Below are positions 35,729 to 43,947 of a DNA stretch of 64,000 bases, piece after piece; within the stretch, counting starts at the first letter, position 1; the number at the start of each line of letters is the position of its first letter. A program made the position numbers and the translations under genes. Under the pieces are notes generated by a model. It did not search any database. It was not told the DNA's origin and saw only the letters and a list, made by a program, of their open reading frames with translations. The stretch is from Pelotomaculum propionicicum. Its GTDB lineage: Bacteria; Bacillota; Desulfotomaculia; Desulfotomaculales; Pelotomaculaceae. The stretch spans positions 18,199 through 82,198 of the forward strand of contig NZ_QFFZ01000012.1 in NCBI RefSeq assembly GCF_004369225.1. The letters are read 5' to 3'.

Positions 35729-35781
35729 GATATAAGCGATGTAAAATCTTAACAACAGTTCTCTAATAGCTCATTTTATGA

Positions 35782-36708
35782 CTAACATTCTTTCTGCCTC
35801 TTAACAACGGCTTGCTTTAATTTCTCAATGATTGTTTCCGCTAAACGCGGTGAAAGTTCTTGAGCATTATAAACACAGTAATATCTAATAAGCACACTGT
35901 AATCTTTTATTGGAAGCAATTTCAACAGCCCCATTTTATAATAGGGCTCTTCCTTCATCATCATTCGTGAAAATATCCCAGCTGCCTGATCATTTATAAT
36001 CATCTGCAAAATATTCATTTTGCTGCCTAAAAAAAATATTGGCTCTTTTTTAAAAAATTTTCTAAAATATAATGATGATAACTGGTCATGACTATCGGAA
36101 TATTGAGCCAAGGAGAGTGTCTGTAAATCATTTTTCAGCAGATACTCTTTGCCTGCAAGGGGATTCTTGCTGCTAAGAACCACTTGGGCATAATCTTCAA
36201 AAAGCGAAATAAACGTCCAGTGATTCGAATCTATAATTGTTTTAACGGCTTCTGCCTGATGAGGCAGATAAAAGTTAATTGCTATATTATGGGGATCTTT
36301 CTTAAAAACCTTTAAAATATTTTGCTGTTTTTCTTCATGTAAAAATATCTTTAATTGGGGGTAACCTTCCTGTAAATCAAGCATAAGATCCTTTAAAATA
36401 GTACTACAAAAAGATGGCGTAGCCAAAAAATTAAGATCTCTTTGATATTCCGAATTTGCAACCGAAAATTCCCTCCAATTATCTATTAGAGAAATAACCT
36501 GCAAAGCATCCTGATATACTTGACTTCCCGCCGTCGTAGGAATAACACCTTTTTTGGATCTTTGTAATAACTGACAGCCTATTTCCTTTTCCAATGATAA
36601 AATCGCTTCACTCAAAGATGATTGGGCCATAAATAATTCTCTTGCAGCCTGATTAATAGAACCATATTGAACAACTTTAACAAAGTACTTCAGCAACTCT
36701 GTCCGCAT
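35782..36708 (-). CDS. LysR family transcriptional regulator
   Basis: 308 residues. The N-terminal winged helix-turn-helix (about 1-60: LLKYFVKVVQYGSINQAARELFMAQSSLSEAI) is typical; the effector-binding domain fills about 90-300. The best inference is that it activates the SLC13-reductase operon downstream on the same strand in response to the imported compound. It is AT-rich like the rest of the island and has its own terminator. Confidence 0.88.
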   Translation of the reverse strand: MRTELLKYFVKVVQYGSINQAARELFMAQSSLSEAILSLEKEIGCQLLQRSKKGVIPTTAGSQVYQDALQVISLIDNWREFSVANSEYQRDLNFLATPSFCSTILKDLMLDLQEGYPQLKIFLHEEKQQNILKVFKKDPHNIAINFYLPHQAEAVKTIIDSNHWTFISLFEDYAQVVLSSKNPLAGKEYLLKNDLQTLSLAQYSDSHDQLSSLYFRKFFKKEPIFFLGSKMNILQMIINDQAAGIFSRMMMKEEPYYKMGLLKLLPIKDYSVLIRYYCVYNAQELSPRLAETIIEKLKQAVVKRQKEC

Positions 36709-37285
36709 TTTTTATCCCCTCGCATAAAGGTTTTAGAATAACCGGACACTAATAAATGGTGCAGCTACTAAGTTCTGAAAGACGAAATCGCGCTAAGATT
36801 ACGGGAACTAATCCGGCAAAGCTGTCTGAGCGGGGTATAACAATCATAACCGCCACAACCAACACCTTCGAAAACAGTATAATATCTCAAAGGCTGTTCA
36901 TCAAGGTTGCTTCAAGAAGAATTTTTACATCTCAAGAGGAAGTATAAATAGTTTCGTGTAAATAGTTTTAATTAACCGGGCAAGCTATAAGTAGCTCTTT
37001 CCCGCTAGGAGAATAGGGCTTAAAAGACCAAAAGGACACAGATCCACAGCGAGTGTGCATGTCCAGCAATCATACTGGATGTTTTCTAATACTCCACCAG
37101 ATTCCGGGCCGTAACATTTACCCAGATCATTCAAATTCCCGAATAGGAGGGGTTAGCCCAAGCAGGACAATCCAAGCACAGCACCATTCAGGAAAAGCTG
37201 ACACACAGCAGGATAGAGCGCGAAGAATAATGCACATGTATACCTAAACTGGTATTGTCTCCCGGGGGTTTCGAACTGTCTCCAA
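36709..37285. other. Intergenic region without a supported gene
   Basis: A 63-codon plus frame at 36756-36947 has no ribosome site or family. The remainder includes AT-rich lysR promoter sequence and scattered stops in all frames. Likely decayed sequence. Confidence 0.4.
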
Positions 37286-37308
37286 CATTAAGCCGCCGTC
37301 TTTTACCA

Positions 37309-37458
37309 CCGGCGGCTCTCCTGTGCTGCCTTTACTCCTCCTGCCGCCGCTCACCGGCTACCGCTTCGGCCAACCTGGCGATGCTGGAGGTCAGCGCCTC
37401 CAGCTTACTCTCGATGCGCACCAGCAGGTACGCGGCCACGGCCATGGGAAAACCTACA
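37309..37458. repeat. 150-base repeat, copy identical to 27138-27287
   Basis: Covers most of the intact yvrJ gene and half of its downstream hairpin. The exact identity over 10 kb distance points to a recent duplication or gene conversion. Confidence 0.85.
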
Positions 37459-37487
37459 TCGCCCACTGCCTGCAGGAAATTTTCCAG
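37332..37487 (-). CDS. yvrJ: YvrJ family protein with a CTG start
   Basis: 51 residues, one N-terminal hydrophobic segment (GFPMAVAAYLLV) followed by an amphipathic helix (RIESKLEALTSSIARLAEAV) and a charged end, the pattern of the YvrJ family, phage-holin-like in architecture. An in-frame TAA lies 6 bases before the CTG at 37487, and AAAGGAGTG stands about 9 bases upstream of that CTG, so CTG is the most natural start; the next choices are an internal GTG or ATG. It is third after DUF1659 and DUF2922 genes, a trio that recurs in Firmicutes with unknown function. Confidence 0.75.
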   Translation of the reverse strand: MENFLQAVGDVGFPMAVAAYLLVRIESKLEALTSSIARLAEAVAGERRQEE

Positions 37488-37515
37488 CTGTTATCACTCC
37501 TTTCAAAGTGAAAAT

Positions 37516-37577
37516 AAAGCACGGCGCCACCCAACCGGACCTGCCGGAGAAGATATCCCGGGATAACGCCGTGCTTT
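37516..37577 (-). promoter_or_regulatory. Long hairpin between DUF2922 and yvrJ
   Basis: AAAGCACGGCG and CGCCGTGCTTT pair across about 40 bases that contain a further palindrome (ATCCCGGGAT) and CCGGCAGGTCCGG. On the minus strand it ends with ATTTT, then the yvrJ ribosome site. It may be a partial terminator or stabiliser that sets the YvrJ level. Confidence 0.6.
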
Positions 37578-37621
37578 GAGGCGGGTTTACTGTAACCGCC
37601 GTCTATGATCAACGCCCTGGT

Positions 37622-37855
37622 TTAAGCGGGCGGGTCGTAAAGGTCGTCTGTGGTGCTGTCGATAATCTTGATATCCTGCTTGGACACCAGGTCACCGCCC
37701 GTGCTGGTAAAGATGTTGCGGGCGATAACCAGGTCCATGGCTGTCTGAACCTGGGCGGTAGTCACATCGCTCCTGGGGTTGTCCAGGGTGATGGTGACGT
37801 TTTTGCCCGCCTGGTTGAGAAACACCATGCGCAGCGTTCTGGCTGTAACGGCCAA
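37622..37855 (-). CDS. DUF2922 family protein
   Basis: 77 residues. TLRMVFLNQAGKNVTITLDNPR, followed by an alternating helix-strand pattern, matches DUF2922, a short Firmicutes family always near DUF1659. Function unknown. Lies 35 bases after the DUF1659 gene, with GGAGGGA upstream of its ATG. Confidence 0.85.
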   Translation of the reverse strand: MAVTARTLRMVFLNQAGKNVTITLDNPRSDVTTAQVQTAMDLVIARNIFTSTGGDLVSKQDIKIIDSTTDDLYDPPA

Positions 37856-37890
37856 TCATATCCCTCCTTTCTTTGATCTTCTTTTTAATA

Positions 37891-38115
37891 TTAAGCCTCG
37901 ACCAGCTGAGCGTTGTCCACGCGGGAGATACTGTTGAGCGTATAGCCCTGCAAACCGGCCAGCGCGGTCGCCACGTCAAACAGGTCCTGGTCGGCAGCGG
38001 CAGGTTTGACGTTGTTCAGGTTCCTGTTCCGGTAAACCGGGTTGCCGCCGGCATTCACGCCAACCTGGAGCTCAAGCCTGAGTACGGAACTGGCAGGCAC
38101 TTTATTGACAGCCAT
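37891..38115 (-). CDS. DUF1659 family protein
   Basis: 74 residues. LRLELQVGVNAGGNPVYRNRNLNNVKPAA and the C-terminal AGLQGYTLNSISRVDNAQLVE fit DUF1659. First gene of the three-gene operon, AGGAGGTG before ATG 38115. Function unknown. Confidence 0.85.
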   Translation of the reverse strand: MAVNKVPASSVLRLELQVGVNAGGNPVYRNRNLNNVKPAAADQDLFDVATALAGLQGYTLNSISRVDNAQLVEA

Positions 38116-38177
38116 TTATTCACCTCCTTTTAGCCTGAAGGGCAGAACATACAACCTCCAGTATTTTTTTCTAATAA

Positions 38178-38234
38178 GGGGCGGGCGGTGAAAAACATTT
38201 TGGGGCGGTAAAATGTTTTCCATTTGCCCGCCCC
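38178..38234 (-). promoter_or_regulatory. Strong hairpin in the DUF1659 operon leader
   Basis: GGGGCGGGC and GCCCGCCCC (9 bases, exact) enclose GAAAAACATTTT and AAAATGTTTTC, which pair around GGGGCGGT. On the minus strand the hairpin is followed by TTATTAGAAAAAAATAC and then, 40 bases later, the ribosome site. Position and strength suggest a transcription or stability element of the leader. Bases 38235-38415 hold no gene. Confidence 0.7.
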
Positions 38235-38415
38235 AAACGTATGTTCTGATCTTATATTAGCAAATTGGTAATAAGTAGTCAATAGCATTTAAGGAATTTA
38301 TTACAAACAAATATCGACAATATCTTTACCCGCTTAAATAAAGGAATTAGCTGAAATGAAGGATATAACCGCCTTTTATAGAAGAAGAAAAATTAGGTAT
38401 AAATAAGGAGAAATT

Positions 38416-38739
38416 ATGTCAGGATTAACCCACATAGTGACAGCCACAGCTATCTACAGTGCCGGCAAGGGTAAAATAAAAACACCCTTCCTTTTACTGC
38501 TGGCGTTTCTATCCCATTTTGCCCTTGACTCCGTGCCGCACTATGAATTCAGCCTTTTTTTAAACTACGCCGTCAGCGGCTTTGCCCTGTTTCTGCTGGC
38601 CATATGGTCTATAGTGAGGCAAGATTTCTTTTACCTGGCGGCAGGGGTTCTGGGTGTAATACCTGACGCCAACTGGATCCTCGGCATCAGCCCTTTATTA
38701 ATGAAAATCCACTCATTCATGCATTTTCACAAACTGTGA
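38416..38739 (+). CDS. Small membrane protein with HxxxD motif
   Basis: 107 residues, three hydrophobic segments. The N-terminus (GLTHIVTATAIYS) and FLSHFALDSVPHYE place conserved histidines and an aspartate, similar to the start of YdjM-type membrane-bound metal-dependent hydrolases, but it is only half their length. AAGGAGAAATT precedes the ATG. Its 3' end points at the convergent FAD enzyme gene. Function unknown. Confidence 0.7.
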   Translation: MSGLTHIVTATAIYSAGKGKIKTPFLLLLAFLSHFALDSVPHYEFSLFLNYAVSGFALFLLAIWSIVRQDFFYLAAGVLGVIPDANWILGISPLLMKIHSFMHFHKL

Positions 38740-38793
38740 GCGGCGCCGCATTTTTTGCCCGCCGCCGCTGCCTGTTTGGAAACCGCGAGCTAT

Positions 38794-39993
38794 CTAAGAG
38801 GTGCGCCTGACCATCTTCTCAAGCCGGCTCAGCACGAACTTTTCCGCCCAGGGCCGGGCAAAGGCAAGCTTGCAGGCCAGCCAGGAAGGGTAATCAATGT
38901 CGCCGTACCTGGATATGATATATTTCCACAGCGGCCGGTTGAAAAACCGGAGCAGCATATCCATTTCCTTGTCCTTCATATTTAAAAAGATCTTTCTGTG
39001 GCTTAAGGCTGTTTGGATTTCATCAGCCATTTCTTTTTCCCACAAAAACTGGTACCGGGCAAGCTGTTCCACGCTAAATCTTCCTTTCAGAAGGGCCTCT
39101 GCAGCTACTTTGGAGCAGATCCCCGCGCCGGTCAGCCCGAGAAAAAGGCCGCCGCCGGAAAGCGGCTTGGTTTGACAGGCCGCGTCTCCCACCAGCATAG
39201 TCCGCTCGCCATATATTCTGGCTGGAAAACCTATGGGCACAATCCCGCCTGTGCCCCGGATCACCTGCATACCCTTAAAAATATCCGGGTAGGCCTGGAC
39301 CATTCTCTGAAAGCAGAGCCGGGGGCGGCTGTTTCTGCCCTTGCTTACACCTGTGCCTACCCTGGCGCGTTTTCCATCAACAGGTATAAGCCAGCCGAAC
39401 CATCCCGCGGCCACATCCTCACCCAGGAAAATATGCACCATGTCTCTTTCCGGACACCTTAACTCCACTTCAGCCGCGTACATGCTGACAATGTCGTTTG
39501 ACCTGCCGGCGTTAATGCTGCGGGCAACTCCCGAGTTTGGGCCGTCAGCCCCAATCAGCAGTGAGGCTGCCGCGGTTCTTTCCCAGCCCTCAGTTTTCAG
39601 GACTATTTGCACACCCTCCGGGTAATAATCCTTCACACCGGCCCTCACTCCCGTCAGGATTTCGGCGCCGGCCTGTCTTGCGGCGTCACAAAGGCCGCGG
39701 TCAAAGGCGGACCGGTCAATAACCAGCGCGTATGTTTCCTTACCCCTGATCGCAAGTATCTGGCCGCCCGGCGAGTGGACATATGCGCCATGGATCTTAT
39801 TGAGCACCAGGTTATCACAGGATATTTCTGCAGTTTTTAAGGTCCTTGGGCTGACCAGCCCCGCGCACTGCACCGGCTCTCCTACATTCCGGTGCTCCTC
39901 GGCAACCAGCACTTTGTAGCCTTTCTTTGCAATCAGCCCGGCAGTCCTGCAGCCCGCCGGGCCGCCGCCTATTACTAAAACATCATAATTCAT
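38794..39993 (-). CDS. Geranylgeranyl reductase family FAD enzyme
   Basis: 399 residues. N-terminal FAD motif GGGPAGCRTAGLIAKKG, then GEPVQCAGLVS, a conserved PxYxWx-like region (GWFGWLIPVDGKRARVG) and the second FAD motif GDAACQTKPLSGGGLFLGL. The family hydrogenates polyprenyl chains (chlorophyll, archaeal lipids, menaquinone side chains), and some bacterial members have unknown substrates. It stands alone; no isoprenoid gene is adjacent. Confidence 0.85.
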   Translation of the reverse strand: MNYDVLVIGGGPAGCRTAGLIAKKGYKVLVAEEHRNVGEPVQCAGLVSPRTLKTAEISCDNLVLNKIHGAYVHSPGGQILAIRGKETYALVIDRSAFDRGLCDAARQAGAEILTGVRAGVKDYYPEGVQIVLKTEGWERTAAASLLIGADGPNSGVARSINAGRSNDIVSMYAAEVELRCPERDMVHIFLGEDVAAGWFGWLIPVDGKRARVGTGVSKGRNSRPRLCFQRMVQAYPDIFKGMQVIRGTGGIVPIGFPARIYGERTMLVGDAACQTKPLSGGGLFLGLTGAGICSKVAAEALLKGRFSVEQLARYQFLWEKEMADEIQTALSHRKIFLNMKDKEMDMLLRFFNRPLWKYIISRYGDIDYPSWLACKLAFARPWAEKFVLSRLEKMVRRTS

Positions 39994-40141
39994 GCTACAG
40001 TCCCTTTCACTGTATAGGATTTGTATGTGGTAAGATAAGACCGGCCTTTTTAATATTAGACAAAGAATTTATGGATTCCCTTTTTTTATCGTATATTTTC
40101 CGATATTTTTTAATAGTACTTTGTGGAAAAGGCTAAAAAAT

Positions 40142-40165
40142 AAAGAGCCAGCATATCTGGCCCTA
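40142..40165 (-). terminator. Terminator after cwlD
   Basis: Minus strand AGGGCCAG and CTGGCTCT form a stem followed by TTATTTTTT. Confidence 0.8.
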
Positions 40166-40176
40166 GTTAAATCTTT

Positions 40177-41001
40177 TTATGGTTCACTTATCCTGCCCGG
40201 AGACTGCTCCTTAAAAGTCTTAATCACCTGTTCGTTTTCAGGCGGCCCCAGGGCAGTTACGCCTCCCTGGGCGAAATATTTGACCACTCCCGCGTAGATA
40301 GCCCAGGCCACCTTGCCCTGGTAGGTTGGGTCGTTCAATAATTTTGCTTCGGCTTCGTTGGTCATGAAACCTATTTCCACTATTACCGTGGGCATGGAGG
40401 TGCTCCTGCTAATATAGAGGTCAATCTCGGACGGCTGGCGGTCAGTATTTTTAAGTGTTCCGGCAAGTTCAGACTGGATGAACTGGCTGGCCTTCTTGCT
40501 TTCAGGCGCCCCCTGCTGGACAAAGGTCTGGGCGCCGCGGCGGCTGGCATCCGAAGTGCTGTTCACGTGTATGCTCACATACAGGTCAGCCTTATTGTCA
40601 TTGGCCAGGGCCACCCTCCTTTTCAGGTCTTCCCTCTTTTTCGCAGAGGCTCCGATGGTACCGGGGTCACTCAGGTCGGTGTCCGTATCTCTGGTCATCA
40701 GCACCGTGGCGCCCGCCTGTTCCAGGTTTACCTCCAGCCGCCTGCCCACCTCCAGGACGATATCCTTTTCCAGGGTGCCGCTGCGGCCTACTACACCCGG
40801 GTCAATGCCGCCGTGCCCGGGATCGACCACAATTATTCTGTTGGCCAGCGACGGGGACATGACCTCCACCGCCTTTTGTTCAGCCAGTTCGTGTTTGGAC
40901 CTGGACAGGTAAAAAGCCAGAAATACCAGGGCAACCAATAATACAAGGCGCCGCTTTTTAACTCTAAAAGTCCTCAAGACTATTGGAGACAAAAACAACA
41001 C
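40177..41001 (-). CDS. cwlD: N-acetylmuramoyl-L-alanine amidase CwlD
   Basis: 274 residues. N-terminal membrane anchor (about 16-33), then an Amidase_3 zinc domain with VVDPGHGGIDPG (first zinc histidine), DLYVSIHVNST (second) and VIVEIGFMTN (catalytic glutamate). CwlD makes muramic lactam for the spore cortex, so the host can probably sporulate. Upstream is the amj gene on the same strand. Confidence 0.92.
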   Translation of the reverse strand: MLFLSPIVLRTFRVKKRRLVLLVALVFLAFYLSRSKHELAEQKAVEVMSPSLANRIIVVDPGHGGIDPGVVGRSGTLEKDIVLEVGRRLEVNLEQAGATVLMTRDTDTDLSDPGTIGASAKKREDLKRRVALANDNKADLYVSIHVNSTSDASRRGAQTFVQQGAPESKKASQFIQSELAGTLKNTDRQPSEIDLYISRSTSMPTVIVEIGFMTNEAEAKLLNDPTYQGKVAWAIYAGVVKYFAQGGVTALGPPENEQVIKTFKEQSPGRISEP

Positions 41002-41065
41002 CCCCTTAAAATATCTTCCTTAAAATGGTATGCTGCCTGTTGGGGAATTATAACAGGTTTAGTTT

Positions 41066-41938
41066 TTAAGTAATCCACCTGGTCAGGAGCTGCAGGCCCT
41101 GCGCCACAGGTTCAAAAATGACCTGGCTCAGCAGCGTGCCCAGCAGGTTCGAAACGGCCAGGTAGAAAATAATCTGCTTTAATAAGAGCTCATCTTTATC
41201 ACCCCTGGCCACCGCATCGGTTACACCGGCCAGCAGCGGGTCCACCATCATAACGTTTACGACTATGGCGGCATTGCCGACTATTGAAGCCATCAGCACC
41301 GCCGTTGAGCGGAATTCCGGATATAGAGCGCCAGCGTACAGGCCGGACAGCACGTTAGCGGTCCACAAGCTATAGCTGACCAGGTTCCAGTAAAGAAACC
41401 CTTTGGGTATATCCATCTTGGTGAATATGATTTTTTTCAGCGAGTCAATTGTTGACAAGCGGAATTTAATGATACTGCTGCCGGGTTTCAGGGCGGTAAA
41501 CAGTATCAGCGGTATTACTCTAAAAACTGAACCTGTCTGGCCAAAAGCTTTGATGGCGTTAGAAAATGATGTCACAAAGCTGGGGATTACCAGAATGCCC
41601 GCCACCACTCCTACCGTCGAGCCCAGAATAACAAAGCGCAGCTTGTAGTTTAAGTCAGCCAGCACCGCCTGGTAAACCGGTGAACCGGTAACATCGCCGG
41701 CCGGCTGAGTCAGCAGGGCCTGGTCGTAGCCGCTGCCGATGATGCGCTCCACGGTGGACGACAGCAGGGGCGCCTGCAGCGTGTTGGCAAAACTCGCGGC
41801 CAGGTAGACCACCGAAAAAAGGGAGATAGCGGTAGCCAGATGCCTGGTCCTCACACCGGAAAGGCGGGATGAGCGGGTCAGTGTGTTGATTAAATTAATA
41901 AAGGCAGTCAGTAAAAAAACAAAGACTAAACGGTCCAC
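41066..41938 (-). CDS. amj: Amj family lipid II flippase
   Basis: 290 residues, about seven membrane helices. The N-terminus (DRLVFVFLLTAFINLINTLTRSSRLSGVRT) and SFANTLQAPLLSSTVE are characteristic of Amj (YdaH), the alternative lipid II flippase of Bacillus. It would move peptidoglycan precursor across the membrane. 64 bases before cwlD, another wall gene. Confidence 0.87.
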   Translation of the reverse strand: MDRLVFVFLLTAFINLINTLTRSSRLSGVRTRHLATAISLFSVVYLAASFANTLQAPLLSSTVERIIGSGYDQALLTQPAGDVTGSPVYQAVLADLNYKLRFVILGSTVGVVAGILVIPSFVTSFSNAIKAFGQTGSVFRVIPLILFTALKPGSSIIKFRLSTIDSLKKIIFTKMDIPKGFLYWNLVSYSLWTANVLSGLYAGALYPEFRSTAVLMASIVGNAAIVVNVMMVDPLLAGVTDAVARGDKDELLLKQIIFYLAVSNLLGTLLSQVIFEPVAQGLQLLTRWIT

Positions 41939-41979
41939 GTTTCCTCCGAGGCAGATGCTGTTAGCTCAGTGAAAGATAA

Positions 41980-42149
41980 AACAAATTGACATGATTAACA
42001 AGATTTTAAAAGATGATTAACAGGATTGTAAAAAATCACATTTTCATTTAAAAATTTTTTATTTTAATAAAGTTTTTAGACGACCTTAAAGGGTTTCATT
42101 ATAAAATCCTGTAAATCCTTTTGATCCTGTAAATCCTGTCAATTTGTTT
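41980..42149. repeat. Imperfect inverted repeat AAACAAATTGACA ... TGTCAATTTGTTT
   Basis: The 13-base ends are exact inverted repeats and the interior arms carry GATTAACAGGATT and AATCCTTTTGATCCTGTAAATCCTGT words, forming a 170-base hairpin-like or MITE-like unit between rpsI and amj. The GATTAACAGG / CCTGTAAATC word is a repeat type seen in many bacterial spacers. Confidence 0.65.
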
Positions 42150-42179
42150 CAAGCTAATTATAACACATAAAATAATAAC

Positions 42180-42204
42180 AAAAAAGGAAGGGTTTACCTT
42201 CCTC
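42180..42204 (-). terminator. Terminator after rpsI
   Basis: Minus strand AGGAAGG TAAA CCTTCCT followed by TTTTTG. Confidence 0.85.
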
Positions 42205-42220
42205 GCATAATTGGAGCCAT

Positions 42221-42613
42221 TTATCTTTTGGAGAATTGCGGGGCGCGGCGCGCCTTCTTCAATCCATACTTTCTGCGCTCTTTCATACGCGGGTCCCTGG
42301 TTAAAAAGCCAGCCCGTTTCAAAAGGGGACGAAGGTTGGGGTCGGCCTGTACCAATGCCCGGGCGATACCTAATTTAATAGCCCCGGCCTGACCGCTGAT
42401 GCCGCCTCCCAAAACTTTAGCCTGAATGTCAAACCTGGCTGATGCTCCCGTCAACTCCACAGGTTGACGCACTACCATTTCCAGTGTCCTTCTGCCAAAA
42501 TATTCGCTTACCGGCTTGTTGTTGATGATAACCCTGCCTTCACCAGGTACCAGGAATACGCGGGCTACTGAGTTCTTCCTGCGGCCGGTGCCGTAAAACA
42601 TCACTTGTGCCAA
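42221..42613 (-). CDS. rpsI: 30S ribosomal protein S9
   Basis: 130 residues, full length. [14 protein letters not shown] near the N-terminus and the C-terminal [12 protein letters not shown] tail, which contacts P-site tRNA, are diagnostic. It follows rplM by 20 bases, the universal L13-S9 pair, and is the last gene before the terminator. Confidence 0.97.
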   Translation of the reverse strand: MAQVMFYGTGRRKNSVARVFLVPGEGRVIINNKPVSEYFGRRTLEMVVRQPVELTGASARFDIQAKVLGGGISGQAGAIKLGIARALVQADPNLRPLLKRAGFLTRDPRMKERRKYGLKKARRAPQFSKR

Positions 42614-42633
42614 TTTCTTTTCCTCCTTCCCTG

Positions 42634-43065
42634 CTACAACTGCCAGGCTTCGGGTTTTTGCGCCTGGTGGGGATGTTTCGAACCTTTATATACTTTCAGC
42701 TTCCTGGCCATGTCAGCCCCCAACCGGTTGTGGGGCAGCATGCCTGTGATTGCTTTTTCCACCGCTAATTCCGGCTTTGTTTTCATAAGTGTTTCGTAGC
42801 TGACAACTTTGAGGCCGCCGGGATAGCCGGAGTGCCTGTAGTACTTTTTGTTCTTCAGCTTGTTCCCTGTCAGCACTATTTTTTCGGCGTTGATTACGAT
42901 AACGTGGTCGCCGGTGTCGACATGGGGAGTAAAGTCAGGCTTGTGTTTCCCGCGCAGGATCCGGGCGGCTTCCACAGCCAGACGCCCCAAAACCTTGCCT
43001 TCACCGTCTAAAACGTACCACTTGCGATTTTTTATATCCTCAGGCTTGGCCATAACGGTCTTCAT
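42634..43065 (-). CDS. rplM: 50S ribosomal protein L13
   Basis: 143 residues from ATG 43065 (AAGGAGGGAAAAGCTTTTC upstream). [32 protein letters not shown] and [11 protein letters not shown] are diagnostic. The frame extends upstream to 43095 but without support. A GGCTTT/AAAGCC hairpin lies in the leader at about 43100-43116. Confidence 0.96.
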   Translation of the reverse strand: MKTVMAKPEDIKNRKWYVLDGEGKVLGRLAVEAARILRGKHKPDFTPHVDTGDHVIVINAEKIVLTGNKLKNKKYYRHSGYPGGLKVVSYETLMKTKPELAVEKAITGMLPHNRLGADMARKLKVYKGSKHPHQAQKPEAWQL

Positions 43066-43164
43066 GAAAAGCTTTTCCCTCCTTAGAAATAGCAAACGAG
43101 GCTTTTTTTAAAGCCACAACAAAAATTATAATACAAAGCATTTCCAGTGTCAACAATAACCACG

Positions 43165-43920
43165 TCAACCTGGATATTCGATTCTTTCCAAATACAATCC
43201 CCGCGCCGGCGCGGTCGGCCCTCCTTTCAAACTGTTCCGGCTGGCCAGTATTCCGGCTACTTCCTCCGGGCTCAGCTTTCCCTGTCCCACCCGGATCAGC
43301 GTCCCGCTGATCATCCGGGCCATATGGTAGAGAAAGCCGTCAGCCTGTATATCTATGTAAATCAACTCGTCCTCCCTGCTGACCTGAATCTCCCGCACGG
43401 TGCGGACGGTAGTCTTCACAGGCGTACCGAGCGCCCGAAAAGCGCTGAAATCATTTGTCCCGAGCAGGCGCCGGGCTCCGGCGCGCATCGCCTCCACGTC
43501 CAGCAGGCAGGGAATATGGTAACTGTAAAGCCGCAGGAAAGGAGAGTGCCTTTTCCCATTGTTGATAACATACCGGTAGGTCTTGGCGACGGCCGAAAAA
43601 CGCGAGTGAAAGGAATCCGGCACTTCCTCCGCCTCCAGCGCCGCTATGTCACGGGGCAGCAGGCTGTTGAGCGCGTAAACAATCTTAGGGGTAGGGATAG
43701 GCCAGCCGCCGGTGTCAAAATTGATTACCTGGCCGCGGGCGTGAACTCCCGCGTCGGTCCTTCCGGCGCCTATGATCCTGATTTCCCTTTGGGCCAACCT
43801 GGAAAGCCTTTCCTCCAGCACGCCCTGCACAGTCTGAAAAGCAGTGCCGCGCTGTTCCTGGAAACCGTGATAATTAGTACCGTCGTAAGCGATGGTTACC
43901 TTAATATTAGCCATAGACAT
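43165..43920 (-). CDS. truA: tRNA pseudouridine(38-40) synthase
   Basis: 251 residues. Catalytic aspartate in GAGRTDAGVHARGQ, plus N-terminal AYDGTNYHGFQEQ and C-terminal FLYHMARMISGTLI. Modifies uridines 38-40 in the anticodon arm. Downstream of ecfT, upstream of rplM, the usual Firmicutes order. Confidence 0.96.
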   Translation of the reverse strand: MSMANIKVTIAYDGTNYHGFQEQRGTAFQTVQGVLEERLSRLAQREIRIIGAGRTDAGVHARGQVINFDTGGWPIPTPKIVYALNSLLPRDIAALEAEEVPDSFHSRFSAVAKTYRYVINNGKRHSPFLRLYSYHIPCLLDVEAMRAGARRLLGTNDFSAFRALGTPVKTTVRTVREIQVSREDELIYIDIQADGFLYHMARMISGTLIRVGQGKLSPEEVAGILASRNSLKGGPTAPARGLYLERIEYPG

Positions 43921-43947
43921 CCCAGTGTATTCTTCTGCATTGTCTAA

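Noticed and set aside
36756..36947. 63-codon plus-strand ORF upstream of lysR
   Set aside because: No ribosome site, no family resemblance, and surrounding frames are closed.
37309..38234. Prophage remnant suggested by tiny genes and a holin-like YvrJ
   Set aside because: No integrase, terminase, capsid or attachment sites are nearby, and this trio is a normal chromosomal cluster in Firmicutes.
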